Source of the DNA: Forficula auricularia
Lineage: Eukaryota; Arthropoda; Insecta; Dermaptera; Forficulidae
Direction: 5' to 3'
Length of the DNA stretch: 64,000 bases
NCBI GenBank assembly: GCA_024734495.1
Contig: JALMQS010000906.1
Span: 124,001 to 188,000, forward strand
Shown here: in pieces, positions 1 to 15,000 of the stretch
How the letters are laid out: every line of letters begins with the position of its first letter
Position numbering within the stretch: position 1 is the first letter of the stretch
Translations under genes and position numbers: made by a program
The notes under the pieces: model-generated
Databases searched by the model: none
Told to the model about the DNA's origin: nothing
Seen by the model: only the letters and a program-made list of their open reading frames with translations

Positions 1-73
1 CTTCGTAAGATTCCGCAAGATTGAACGCTGGCGGTTCAATAAACTCTTGTCCCATATGATTTACAATAAAATA
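1..73 (-). CDS. DNAH3: DNAH3 exon 48: AAA6, truncated by the window edge
   Basis: Acceptor TTTTAG at 74-75. Reads [20 protein letters not shown], then ESYE, and runs off the end. F-I-x-x-x-M-G-x-x-F-I-E-P-P-x-F-x-L follows [10 protein letters not shown] in this family, so the gene continues with the last ~750 residues outside. Confidence 0.92.
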
Positions 74-3000
74 CTAAAAAAAAAAATTAAGAAATATAAA
101 AATATACTTAATAAGGTACGAGACCGGATTCCTATGCATTTGCATATTTTGCATATACTGTGGGTTAAATTTTATACTGCATATTTTTGCATATTTGAGT
201 AATATTGCATAAAATTGCATATTCGAAGGATGTTGTATAAAAGTGTATATTTCGCGCCAAATACAGAGGTTTTAAAAGTAATTTCTCGGAGAAAGAATGA
301 AAAAAAAGGTTTAATAAAACAGGAGGACACTAATTTAAGTTCGAAGAAAACTGAAATAGGGTTTAACGACACGAAGTGTAGTGTTGGACAAGTAGGAAGT
401 TAAATTACAAAGGATGTAAACAAACTACAAATCAACAACCCACTCATTTTTCTTTTATTCAGTTGTACTAAATAGATACTATACTCTACAGGGGAATGCC
501 GAAAAGTTTGCAATATTTTTCTTCCAAAATAAAAGTGGGGGTTTAAGTTCCTTTAAATACGCCCCCAGTACGTCTATGAATGTGGAGAGCTCTTTTTCAT
601 TGTATAAATCAATTTTAAGTGACCGTAGACATAATAACCAGAAGAAAATTTAGAAAAATACTTGTAAACATAAATTATACACAATCACAATCAAATTTTA
701 ATTATTTTTGAGATCCTTTGTTAATTATTTAATTATTTCTTTATTTTTTTATTTTTTTTAATGCCCTTCGGAACTATAGCCCATTTTGGCGATCGAGTGA
801 TCGTGTGTGTGTGTGGGAAGTGTGTGTAAATTATTATAGGGATCAGATTATAGCCGGTCAAATATTTGCATTATTTTATTAGTTTATTATTTGTACGTCA
901 ATAAGAAAAGTTTGTTAATATAAAAAAATAAAAGCAATACAATACAATCGTGTCTGTGAAATAAAACTACCCCCCCCCCCCCATTATTTTTTCGATCACA
1001 TTTTTTAAACATTATTATATTTATTATGTTGATTTTATTCAAGTGCACCTAATATTTCGTTGAGTTTAAAGATTTTCTAATATATTAAATTAAATGAGAA
1101 TTTCGTCCAAAGTTCTACGCAATATTTGACACTTTGTCTATAGCTTACTTTATCATTTTATTTCTTTCATACCACTCCATCAAATATATAGTCTTTTTGT
1201 CTTCAATTGTAATTTTTTAGTGCATAAAAAATTTATTTTGCCATCTTTTGCTGCATATATTTGCATATTTCAACTTATTCTGCATATTACTTGCATATTT
1301 CAGCATTTTTAACTGCATATTTTATGCCATATTTTGGCAGTTTTTACTGCATAAAAATCCGGTCTCTACTCATGAGTAAATCTGGCTATGATGGAGATAA
1401 TAATAAAAATAATATTATTATTATTTAGCCATACCTGAACTGCAGGGACAACTTTATCTGGCCTGATACATCTTAATACAACAAGCCTGTAAAGATCGGT
1501 TAATCTATTTAGAGGTTGTGGCAACGCTTCATCTTGAGGTGTTGAAGAATCATAAAAATATCTCCAATTATTGAGAGAATTAACAAAACTCGATCGAAAA
1601 TCTTCTAGTCTAAAAGCAGATTTCTTTAATGAATTAATTCTAATATGAAAATTTAGTATGAAAATAATTTCTTACCCTGGAATATGCGATGCTCTTACGA
1701 TTTCCGACCAACTTTTCTCACTGAGCCAAGAAGGTGCTGGATTTGGATAAGGATTTTCTAAAGCAACGCCTCCGGTCAAAAAAAAGACCCATAACTCTTC
1801 ATTCAATTTATTCTAAAATTATTATATTGTCAAGAATAAATTTATTAAAAAATTGTTATAAATATATAATTATAAAAAATAAAACTATGTAAAGAAATTC
1901 GCTTTTAGAAATTATTAATCTAATAAATCTGATTTATTAGCTTCCTTTCTTATATTAAAAACAATTCCTATACATTTTATTTGAAATAAATTTGCAAAAG
2001 TCGAAAATGAATTAAAAAATAAATTACAAATTTTAATTTCTTTTTTTGAATGAAGTCAAATTTTATTAAATTAAAAAATAATTTATAGCATGAAGATCTC
2101 ATTAAGTAAACTTAAGCTTTTGTTTTATTTAATTTCCCTAGTAGCACAGTGTTTCAAACTATATAGAAACTATAGGATTCTCGAAATCTATATAGGCACT
2201 ATATAGTTTGAAACATTGATGCTACTAGAGTCACTTTAAAACGACCGTTTAGGAGGGTGTCAATGTACCAATTTTTGTACCTAACAGCATGTCTGAACCA
2301 GTGAACATAAAATTATAAAATAATTGTGCAAATAATTCCATACTCTCCTTATCATCTTCAAAAAAGTATAAATTTGATATATCAACTATTTTGGAAAATA
2401 TAAAGCACGACTCGCACTTTGCCGCTTTTTTTATTTTGACGCTCTAGTCATCTAAACTGAGCAAACATAGTTGCCTCGCAAAGTGTCCAATCACCTCTAA
2501 TTTTGAAATCGATTAATTTAAAAATTTGTAAATTCTTGGAAGAGGCTTAGACCTCTTATTTTAGACTAGGGCTGGCCAACCATAGGGTCTCATGAGTCGC
2601 ATTTTTTATGTTTAGCGCCTAATGATGCAACCCCCGACCCGGGGCGTTCTGTTCAAATGCATACCCAAGAACTTACAGGCGGAGCACTTTTTTGTTTGTT
2701 TAAGCTTTTAAAGTGAATAGATTATTTACACAGTAGGGTGAGTGATTTATTTTATTTTTATTGTTATTATTATTATTTTTTATTTTTTTTTGTAATTTTA
2801 TGTAAAAAGTTGTCTACTCTTGACTATATTACTTGACCGTATTTTTATTATGTAGTCATTTACAGTTATATTTAACTCTAAAGCTATTTGACATACTTAA
2901 AACGCCATTCAAATTTTCTATTTTACATTGATTCCATAAATAATTTGTTCGTAAATCTTTCTTGAAATTAATTTATTATAATTAATCTGAAGTACTTTAT

Positions 3001-6000
3001 GAAGAAACCTGCATTTTCATCTGATTTATAATCTTATATTATTAAATGAGCAATTCTTGTATATACGGCTCTAAATATTTTGCTAAAAATTGGTGTACTT
3101 ATCAAGTCTTCTTCTTCTTCTTCTTACTTTTAAACCTATAGGTTTGTTTCTTCCAGAACGTCATACCATCTCTTCTTAGGGCGACCTCTACTTCTTATTC
3201 CAACCGGCTTGTTTGTCATCACTTTCTTTACCAGTCGGTCTTCTGGCATTCTTCTCACATGCGCATACCATTCCGCTCTTCTTCTTTTAACCCATTCGCC
3301 CACCTTTTGTATTCCACATTTTTCCCTAATATCTTCTTCGCTCTTCATCCTATCGAGCCTGGTCACGTTCATTATTCTTCGTAATGTCTTCATTTCAGTC
3401 GTTTCCAATAATTGAGAAGTTTTTGCAGTGTCGGGTCTTGTCTCTGCTGCGTAAGTTAATATTGGACGTACTACGGATTTGTAGACTCGTATCTTGGCCT
3501 CCGTTCTTAAATATTGATTTGACTAGATTGCATTGTTAAGGAAACCCGATATTTTTGAGGCTCTTATTGCCTGATGTCTTACCTCTGCTTCTAGGTCTTG
3601 ATGAGAAGTCATTTGGATGCCAAGGTATGTGAAGGACATGACTTGTTCGATAATCATATCGTACAGTTGTAGTTTACATCGGAGTGGTGATTTAGAGATT
3701 GTCAGTGTTTTGGTCTTATTGGTTGACAGGATGAGACCGAATTTATGCGCAACACAGCTAAATTTATACAGTACCATGAATTATTAGCTGTGTCAAATTT
3801 TTAATCGGATTGAAATAAAAGAAGGGGGTGTAAATTAGTCATGTCGCAAAATAAATATTTTAATCGTTCATATCTCGTCTTCGGTAAGTCGCAGAGCCTT
3901 GAAATTTGAAACTTAAGCTACTTAGAGGCAAAAAGTTACCGAGCACTGACCCTCGGTTCTCCAGGCACTAAATATTAAGTGACATCGTGTCGGTGAGTTA
4001 CAATAAATTATAAAATATGATCAATTACCTGAGCCCGTAAAAATTCCAACGGTGAGTACAAATGAAAAAATAAATTTATGTACTTCAAATAGCGATCGAC
4101 AAATATTACGATAAATACTTTGAGTAAAATAATCACATAAACTTTTCAAACGAACTTCAAGATTTTTCGATTTTTCGCTATTTATAATTGACTGGAAATA
4201 TTAAAAAATAAAACAGAAATTTCAATTAGTTTATCAAAATTTAAAAAAAATAAATATAAAATTTTGATAAATACCTGGTTGTAAAGGTTCAAAACCAACC
4301 TAATGAATACTGATACATTGAATCAATATTACACATTTCACTAATACAAAAGAAAAGTACTGATCCATGTTTTGAAACTGGTATATATTTACTTCTAGCT
4401 TCATCTATTTCTTGTTCAGTTTTTGTAGCTATTACTTGTTTCGCTTGATTTCTTCAGAAAGAACCTTAGCAGAATTAAATATATTAATATGTTAATTAAA
4501 CTTCTATCAAGGGCAGGTGTCTCCCATTAAGTAGTACCTACTGCAAGAGAAATTTTGATTTTTCGAATTTTAATAAATTGGAAATTTCTAAAATATCATA
4601 ATTAAATTTTCTTCGAAATTCGAATTTTGCAATCCATATTACTTAGTTATTTATTCTATTTTAAATATTTTATTTAAATACAACATCCAGGACGGTAATA
4701 ATAATTAAAAAATTTGAAATCAACTCTATTTGCTGAATTAATTAGAAGGTTTTTTTAATAATACGCAAAATTGTAAATTATCTCTTCGAATTTATATAAA
4801 AATTTAAATTTCGAATTTACATAAAAATTCGAAATTCAAATTTTCGAATTATTTCTGATTTGCTAAAAATCTACAGCACTAATTTTAAGTGTACCCGCTC
4901 CTGTACCAATCAAGGTAAAAAATTTTAAATTTTTAATAAAATGTTATGTAAATATATATTTTTTGAAATTTTTTAATATTTAGTAATTAATTATAATTAG
5001 AGAAATATAAGCGTAATTTTTTTTTAATAATTAAATTTTTTTTATTAAAAATAAAAACAAAAATTTGTATAATTCTTCTTGCCGAAGTTATTGATTTTAT
5101 AAGAAAAGATTAATAAAAGAGTGTGTCTTCTGCTTGGTGCAAATAATTAAAGCATTCTTTTTCAAAACTATCAATAAAATAAAAAAGTCCAAAAAGTGAA
5201 TAATAATATTATTTTTTTTCTTCTGGCTGGAAACTTAAAGGGGTTTATCATATTTATAAGAAAATTCTCAAATTTTTACCATCGAATCATTGATGTATTA
5301 AATATTTATTCCCGACATTTGAAGTTAATCGTCTGTCCCATTACCGAGAAATAAATTATTGAAAATTATCCTTTTAACATGGAAGTATAATAAATGGACC
5401 GAGCTTTTAAAAGGGCTATAACTTCTATACGAATTATAGAATTTTAAACAAATTTATACAGATCAATAATATAACTTTTATGAATCGAATGATACATTTT
5501 CAATAGATTTGACAGACTAGTTAATTAGTTATTCTTAAATGTAAAAAATAAAAAGTTATTTGCAGCCAACAGAATATTACAAAACCACTAGTGTAGAATT
5601 CCAACTCTATTTCTTGAAATCATTTTTGTGTTAAATAAATATTTTTATAATGAGAAAAAATTTATCTCAATATTCTTTTTATTAATATTATCAAAATAAA
5701 GATTTTTATTCGAAATTAACCTCATTATTAACGAATTTTTTTTAATTAAAAAATTTAGTAGGCAGACGTTGTCACTCTGCAGAAATTACAAAAGATTTTT
5801 TCGAAGATCAACAAGAAAGATAAGCTGTCCCGAACCTCCTTAACGACAAATAAGAACCAATTAGATCTCTCTAATATTTTGTTTGGGAATTATAAGGTAC
5901 CCTCAAGATGTGGTCCGGCTCGCCCTTGGCTATTTATTTAAATTTGAGTTTCAAAAATAAAATGAAATAACCAATATTACTTTTAATTTTTTTATATTAA

Positions 6001-9000
6001 GTTATGTTTCTTTTTTCAGTGTTTTTTTCTTACTCTTGGGAAAGGTGTTTAATTACGGAAGTTTGAAATAAATTTAATAAAATCATGTAGTGTGTAGAAA
6101 AATGTTATAATTTTTATTTATTACCTTAGATGAAGAGAGAATCTTGACAGCAGTTTCATCTTCTAAGATATTTCCTTGTGAAGAAGATAACACTTCTAAT
6201 ATTTTATCTTCAATTTCCTTTAATGTCTTTTTATTATTAGCACTCTCAACGATTAATTGATTTTTTTGTTCTTCCAGGTGTGGACATTCTTTGGCCACAA
6301 CTATTGCTAACAATTGATCTTGAAGACCTTGAGGTGTGATCATGAAATTAATTAAAGTCACCTGGCATTCAAAGCAAACAAATAAATAAACATTTTTTTT
6401 AATTTGTTGAATTAAATATTTAAATATAATTAAATTGAAGAATTAAGGCTCGCGGAAATTACAACTGCAAAAATACCACAATAGGTATATATTACCTTTA
6501 CCTATTACTGGATGATGAAATATTGTAATTTCAACGCCAGTAATATGTATGTGTGAAAATTTTAAGATAATTGCCTCTCGGATGAAAGGACTATTTAAGA
6601 AGAGATGATAAAAAAAACCAAATCAACATAAGAGTTCAAATTTGAATTGCCGATAGAAAATCACAAGAGGTGTTTATCTTAAGGGGCCCATACACTGTCA
6701 AACAAATTGCGCAACAAAGCAATGTGCAAAGTTGAGTTGCCCATCGTTTGCCGGGGCCCATACATTGCCAGAGAAATTGCGCAACAAAGCGATGCACAAC
6801 GCTGGGTTGCACAAGTGAACCTTTCACCAATAAAACCGGCAGACAAATGAAAAATATTGCGTAACTCTCCCATACACAACACAACGCGTTGTGCAAACGC
6901 TCCCGTTGTGCAAAAGATTTTAAACATTTTTGAAACTTGTCAAACATTTGAGCAACGCATCAAACACTGCCATACACTGTCAAACAATTGGGAAACGGCC
7001 TGTTTTGCGCAATTTGTTTGACAGTGTATGAACTCCCGAGGGGTGAACCCCGATTGTAATTAGGTGTACACCGTCTTTGGAATTATTTGGAATTACTTTA
7101 GAATTCATTAGATAATCTATTGTCATCTATTGTCTTCTGCTTGGAAATGAAAGTGGAAGTGAAAGTAGGTTGTACACGATTTTAGGTCGCGGTTGACCCC
7201 CTTAATAGATCCGAAATCGATTGGATTATTTTTAATTATATATTTCAGAAAGATTCCATTTCCAAGGTGATGAATACCACCATTCTGACATGTAATACAA
7301 ATCGTCCATGACAACTCCGATTCATTAGAAGATGTGATTTTTCAAAAATAAAAAAAACGTATAGAGTAATTCATATGAAAAAGAACAGTGTGGATTTTTA
7401 CAGAATGATGAGAACGTGAGTCTTAAATTAAATAGTAAGCAAATTTTAAAAAATACTGGAATTAAATATCATTGTGCATATTTCTCACCTTTACGGCTAT
7501 TTCAGGAAGGTAATTGGGATTTCTTAGTCTTGTTGTAATATAAAATCTAAAGTCCCAATTATATTCATAAGCTTGATCTCCAAGTTTTATCATTTCAACA
7601 CCTCCAGACTTATAAATCTATAAAAAAAGGATAAACCAATATCATTTATTCTCATTCTGGTAATTTATAGAAAGAGGTGCAATACTATGCATATATAAGA
7701 TTTAGGAATGAGCTTGTTGATTACTTTCATAGCCTTTTAAATTAGCGACCACTCTACTAATAAATTCTTCTGGTGAATTTTCATATCTACTATTAAATAT
7801 AAGCCACAATTATTAATGGAAAATTTCAGTTTTCTTAGGAGCTATATTTGAACCCCCTTTCCTTCCATACACACACACGAGTGTATTTAAGTATTTTAAA
7901 ATCAAGTTAGAATTTGAAAAAAAAAATGTTTTTTCAAAACTATTCCTAGTTCAATTCCATAGACCAAATCAATTTAAAATAAGAATTCACGAAAGTGATA
8001 TTAGGAAATATTTTTGGTATAATATAGAAGAGCTGTCACCCACTCGGGAATCGAACCCAAATGGTAAAAACGTTTTCAGGGCAATTGGCAATATTTTGAG
8101 ACGAATTTGTGTACAATTCCTGAGGAGGCGACAGCCCATCTGACATACAAATAAATTGATCAATTCAAATAATTTTTTTAATATTCTAGGTAAATTTTTG
8201 AACTATATGAAAAATTCTACTTTTTTGTCTATTGCTATTTATTTTTTATTTTTCAACCTTAATTTTGAGCTCGGTGCGATTCACCCATTTAGTTCAGTAT
8301 TGAACCAACATTGTCATAGATACATCATACATCTAACTGGGTGGTGCCCAAAATCCCGACATGTGAAACTCTGGCTTAATTTTGATATTTTATTAACCTT
8401 TTTGATATTTGCAAAAATATATTATACTATCTAAATGTATTTGACTATATTAACATATTTAAGACAAAGTACATATCAAATATCAAAATAATAAATAAAT
8501 AAAATAAATTTTATCAATCTTTTTAATACCTATTTAAAAAAAATATATTTAACATGATTAACCTAATAAATGCAAAGAGTACATAATTGAATTATTTGCT
8601 ATTATACTACACACTACTAACAGGTTCGGTTCTAAAAAAAGTTACTTGTGTTTAGAAATATTATTTGAAAAGTAACTAATAATAGATTCGGTTATAAAAA
8701 AAGTTTGTTGAGATTTGAAAAATTATTTGGAAAGAAATTTATAATTAGAGACCGGATTTTTATTCAGTAAAAACTGCCAAAATATGCCGTAAAATATGCA
8801 ATTAAAAATGCTGAAATATGAAAGCAATATGCAGAATAAGTCGAAATATTCAAATATATGCAGCAAAAATAATTTTTTTTATACACTAAAAAATTAAAAT
8901 TGACAAAAAACTATATATTTGAAGGAGTGCAGTGAACCTCATCTAACTCACTTTCAGAAAAATTAGAGATTTTATAACTATAAAATATTCATAAATAGAT

Positions 9001-12000
9001 ATAATATGAAATTTCCTGTTTTTAAACTTAATTTTACTAACTTAATATTAAGGATTATTTATTTACCTGACGTAAAAGAATAGGTTGAAGTACTGCATCA
9101 ATGTCCTCTAAAATATTTTCTAAAATTACTGGTAAGCCCAATTGAACAGCTGTTTCCAAAATTCTCACATAATTTGAATCCGTGAGTTTTATTATCTGAA
9201 GTCTGTTGGTTTTTTCCAAATTTTTCACCCATTTATTTGCTTGATTTTGAGGGTCAATCATCAAAGGCCAACGCCAAGCATTTGTTGCAATGATTCCATT
9301 TTCAATACTATAATCATCAACTGGAAGTCCAGCTATATTCCATGATCTTATGATGACAGGTTCGCCCATTGTTGCAATTAATGAAAATTGCGGGGAACAT
9401 GGTACATTTAAGCTTGATACATAAAAATTCCAATCCTTGATTAATGTATTCCGAAAATCCACTGTGAATGCGCCTAAATAAGCAATCACACCTGCTGATA
9501 ACAGCACATCACCAATAATACGTCCCAAAAGATTTCTTAAATATTCCGCTAGGTCACTCCATCGGGTTTTTTCACCGCCTAAACCTCCTATAAGCTGTTC
9601 AGCTCGTTTTAATTTTTGAGAACAAATTTCAATGCTATCTTCTAATTCTTTCTTTTTTTTCGACATGATTGCAAATTCATCGTTAAGTCCTTGTAATTTA
9701 TCAGTAATAATTTGCAATTGAGCTCTTTTTTCATTCAATTTGTCCATCTAGGAAAAATAATTAAATTAATAAAAATAGATAGTAAGAGAACGAATTTTAG
9801 TGTTATTTCATCCGCCAGTATATTTAGAGGGACGCCTTCTAAATAAATATAATAAGCATAATATGTATATGTTGCAGTAAAAACCCGTTTTTAGTAAGAA
9901 CTGGTTCTTACTAGTTAAAACGCGTTTCACTGAATACCTTTCTGGCAACTAGAGTTTACTGATGTTGGTTGAGTTTGGTTCAAAGGTCTAGAATCTTCAT
10001 TTTTGACCTTCCGCCTCATTTTGGATGTTTATTTTCAAAAATTTTTAAACGAAAATGTCAAAAATTATATCCTCTACAACATTGCTTCTAATTTTTGCCA
10101 TTTTCGTTTAAAAATGTTGAAAATAAACACCCTAAATAAGGCGGAAGGTGTCAAAAATGAAGATTCTAGACCTTTGAACCAAACTCAACCAAAATCAGTA
10201 AATTCTAGTTGCCACAAAGGTATTCAGTGAAACACGTTTTAACTAGTAAGAACCTGTTCTTAATAAAAACGGGTTTTTACTGCAACATATATATGGTATA
10301 TATAGAAAAAATACCTGAGCGCTCAATTCTGCTTCAGCTTCCGCCAATTTCGCTTTCTTGGGTGCGACTATTTTAATAACACGGTCATAAACATCCATAG
10401 CAAGAACCCATTTGCAAAGACCTTCGCAAGCTGTAGAAACATATTTAATAGTTGCTGGATTGAAATCTCGATCAGTAATATATCTAAAGGGATTATAGAC
10501 AATATAAATTAAAAATAATAAAGAAATAATATTATGAAAAAAATTGGAAGAAAATGTGAAAATTTTCCTATTCTCAAATTGGCCACTAAAGCCTCAAAAA
10601 GATCAAGAAATTTTTTTGAAGTGAAACTTCTTTAGCGACGTATCTGTTTGATTTTTTTGTTACAATAAAGGGGAAATGACTCAATAGAGGGGAAATAATT
10701 TTTTTAAAACCCACTAATATTTCATGACAAATAAAATTTATTAAAATTAGAAAATTTAAATTATTTCAATAACATCTACGGCTAAACAAGTTTCACTTCC
10801 CCATGAGCTTATATGGATGAGGATCACTAATATTTTTTTATTTCTCAAAATTTATTAGGGATCGAGTGAATTCTTACTTACTTTTCTCGAATTTTTTTCA
10901 TAATCGGTACAGAGATATTATCTTTATCGAATGTTTTAAGACTCTCAAGAAATTTGAAATCACCAAGCATTTTTAAGCTCGTAGACCAATAATCATCCGC
11001 CATTTTACCTGTTTGCGTATCAAGTTTAGAAGTGGGTTTCAGACCTTTCAAAACACAGACAGATTCTAAAATCTGAAAATCGAAAAATTTATGTATTAGT
11101 AAAAATAAACTATATAAATAAAATACACTGTCCAGTTTTGGATTTATAAATTGTGAACTTGGAAAGATTGAGCTAGGAAACTGATTTTTTAGGCGGAAAG
11201 CTAACGTTTTATGGGGTTTTTGTTATACTTTTTAATTACTTATTTCCAGGGGATAATTCATAAAAATAAAATTAAAGAATGATATAAATAAGCGAGGGGT
11301 GAACTGCGACCTAATATCGGGTACACCTACTTCCACTTCCACTTTCATTCCAAGTAGAAGACAATAGATGAAGGGGCATTATCTAATGTATTCCAAAATA
11401 ATTCCAAAGACGTGTACACCTAATTCCAATCGCGGTTCACCCCTGGTAAATAAGTATATTTTTCATAAAGTAGTTTCTTGACAAACGAGACAGGAATGCA
11501 TCAAAATTAACCAAGAAAACCTAGAAGGAGTTAAGGAATTCCGCTACCTAGGAAGTAAAATAACGTGGGATGGGAAGAGCGAAAACGAAATTAAATCAAT
11601 AATTTCCCAAGCAAAAATGGGGTTTAATTTAAAACAAAAACTACTATGCTCCTCCTCAATCAGCTTAGAAAACAGGGAAGTTGCTATTGAAGACATATGT
11701 ATGGAGCATAGCCATGTACGGGTGTGAAACCTGGACAATTAGATAAGCGGAGAGAAAGAGATTAGAGGCTTTCGAAATGTGGTGCTACAGAAGAATGATG
11801 AATATCAAATGGATGGATGAAATTTACAAATGAAGAAGTTCTTGGAAGAATCGGAGAAAGAAGAACCTTGTGGAAGAGTCTGAAGAAGAGAAGAGGTCAG
11901 ATGATGGGGCACACACTGAGACATGGGGGACTGCTTAGGGATATCTTGGAGGGAGGTGGGAAAGAAAAGGGGGAGGGAAGACCCAGATTAGAATATTTCA

Positions 12001-15000
12001 ACCAAATAATTGGGGATATGGGATGCCAGACATTTAGAGAGGTCAAACAGCTGGCGGGGGACAGAGTCGAGTAGAGACGGATCGTTGCATCAAACCAGTC
12101 TTCTGTATACTCTATGATGATGAGTTTCTTGCATAGAACGTTGAACAAGCTTATTAGAAAAGAAAATGACAGGGAACTCTTTCTTCTCTTGACCTCCTGA
12201 TCTGTGACCACTCCTAATTTAATTTAATTCATAATGGGGTGCTTTTTTCGCTATTTCAGAGGTAAATTAACATAAAATACTTTGATTGTAGATCATATAT
12301 AATTTCGTTCATTGTATAAATACCATTTTTCCAATTACAGTAAAACCTCGATATAACAAAGCTGAAGGGGATTAGAAAATATTCGTTATTACAAGTAATT
12401 TGTTACAATGAGGTTAGGTTGGTCTAAGATTCGTTTTAACAAGGTTTAGACATGAATTCTTGTTAGATGGATTGGTAGAATACGTTATGTAAAGCTTATA
12501 GGTTGACAAAAATCGTTATACAAGTTAAATTATACTTTCTATTTATGTTCTGCAATGATTGAAAATTCGTTATAAAGAGATTTTAACAAAAAGTATTCCT
12601 AATGTAAAGGTATACGATTATTTTGCATTAACGCTTAATACGTGCAGTTTTAGGGGATTTCGAAGAATTTGTTAATTCGAGGAAATCGTTATATTGAGGT
12701 TCGTTATATTAAAGATTCGGGGGATAAGCCCCTTGATCAAATAGGAGTGTTTCAATGAGCAAAAATTGTACAATCAAAGTAGATACCTCCAAAAACAAAA
12801 TGTTTATTAATAGAAATAAGAAATAAAAGTTGATTCCGAAGGTGCTAAGAAAAATAAAAATTGATTTGAAATTAGATAATGTTACCAATTTAATTGCTGA
12901 TGGAGGATTTTTCATCGACTTAACGATGGTTATATCTGATGGTTTGAGAGTGTTAAGTGATTCAATTGCCGATTCTAAAGCCGGGATAGCTTGAGCGAGA
13001 TCGCTTTCACAATCATCTTTTATTGCCTAGAAAAAAATTATAAAATTAAGCGGATTATTTTGTAAAGGTTATATGATATAAAAAGAATTGGAATATTTAC
13101 TTGTGCGACTGCAGCAGCTTCATTAGCAACTGCCTCATCAGCTGCGACGATTTCCTTCTGAGACTCAACCTGGATCGTTTCTTGTTCTATTTTGACCATA
13201 AGTTTTTCCGTAACGGCAGACGTTTCCACAAGTTTAGGTTGTAACGCATTTAATTCATCTTGCATTAAGCCCACCTTGATAATTCCAGTTCCAGATTAAT
13301 TACAAAATAAACTGATGTGGCCATCCACATGACTTTATCATACACCTGGCCACTCTTATATTTAATATTGAATTAAAATATTTTACAATTATTAACGAAA
13401 GAACCCCCCCCCCCTCCCTCTTAATTTTGGGCCCATTAGCATTTAATAATATCTTCTTTAAATTTTGAGACTATTTTATTAGAAATAGCACCTTTCTTCG
13501 ATTTTTGTTTGAAAATATTTTTGACCCCACACTCTTAATTTCACATAGTGAGTCATTTCCATAAGCTCGTATAGGGTCCATGTTTAAAATTTCGTCTTCC
13601 ATTAAAGGCTCTAAGACTTATTTTGATAGTTCTAATTTTTTGAACCTCCCAATTTTGGCCCCCGAAAAAATATTGTAATAACTCTCTTTTTTATCATAGG
13701 TTCATTTTATGGTATATTTCATTTTTATCGGTTTTTTTAGTATGAAAATCATATAATTTTAATTTTTACCCTCCTCCCCCCTTTAATTTTGGATCCATTT
13801 TCAACCAAAATCTAATCAGCTCTTAAACTAAATGCACCAAAACTACATGTGAAATTTCGTTTTGATATTCACACTAGTTTTTGAGCTAGTGCGTCCACAA
13901 AAATTTGGTAACGCACGTACTAACAGACATTTTGACAAAACAGTTATTATCTCAAAAAATATAATTTTTTCGATGTTCACTTATAAGGGCTTTTTTGTAG
14001 ACCGAAATGCCATGGTTTAGGCCCAATTTTTTTAATCAAAATAGTTCCAACCGTTTTTGAGATATTTCGAAAAAACGAAGCAAAAAAACACTTTTTTCAT
14101 GCACAATTACAATACTTGATACCTGTATGGTAAAGTAAAAAATATAAATTCATTTCATAAAGTTTTTTAGTTAAGTAAAAATTGGAAAAAACTAATTTTC
14201 TTAAAGAATGTAATAAATTAAATCTTGGGTAATTAGGAAACTTTAATGGATGAATTTGTAATTTGCAATCTGAATTGATATACGTTTGAACGAGACAATA
14301 AAAGAGTGTGTCTTCTGTTGGAATTATAAATTTTATTTATAATTTTATTTTATTTATATAGTTATAAATAAAATTTTTAATTTTATTTTATTTATATCGT
14401 TATAAATAAAATTTATAATTCCAAAAGAAGACACACTCTTTTGTTGTCTCCTTCAATATATAAAAATTCTGCTACCCTCGGCACAAAAACTTTCAATTTG
14501 ATATAAGTTTATCAAGAAATTCTAAAGATGACATTGTAAATGCAAACGGTAATCAAAAGTTCGAACAAATACCTGACCAGCCGCGAAGCCAAGTTTGTCT
14601 AATCCGTTGAGATATCGCTCTCGTAAAACTGTAATTCCTTTCACTTTTGATTTATATAGCCGGTCAAACATTTTAATAAGTTCAATATATGAGGTTGGAG
14701 TCACATAATTTTTTCTTAAGAGTTGAAGATAAAAACTGGAAAATAATTTATAATAAATGAGTTAAAATTAGCACTGGTATTGTTAGGTATAGTTCCGATG
14801 AGAGATTAGTAACCTAAATTTAGGGAACGCGGTGTTGGTTTATAGTGAAACATTGTTAAAATTAAATTAGGTTGGAGTTGGTGGTGTTTCACAAGGAGAA
14901 AAATTAAAATGCAGGAAATTAGATTTGTTTGAGTCAGCTGAAATTAAAAAGGCCATACACCTTAATCAAAACATCTTGAACAATCAAACAGACATCAAAA

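Noticed and set aside
215..403. A 62-residue protein at the start of the 120-1367 element
   Set aside because: No BED or transposase motif can be read; it may be residual hAT sequence but cannot be supported.
6636..6947. Cysteine-rich frames of 80-100 residues
   Set aside because: Two overlapping frames lie wholly inside a TIR element and include its terminal repeats; no family resemblance.
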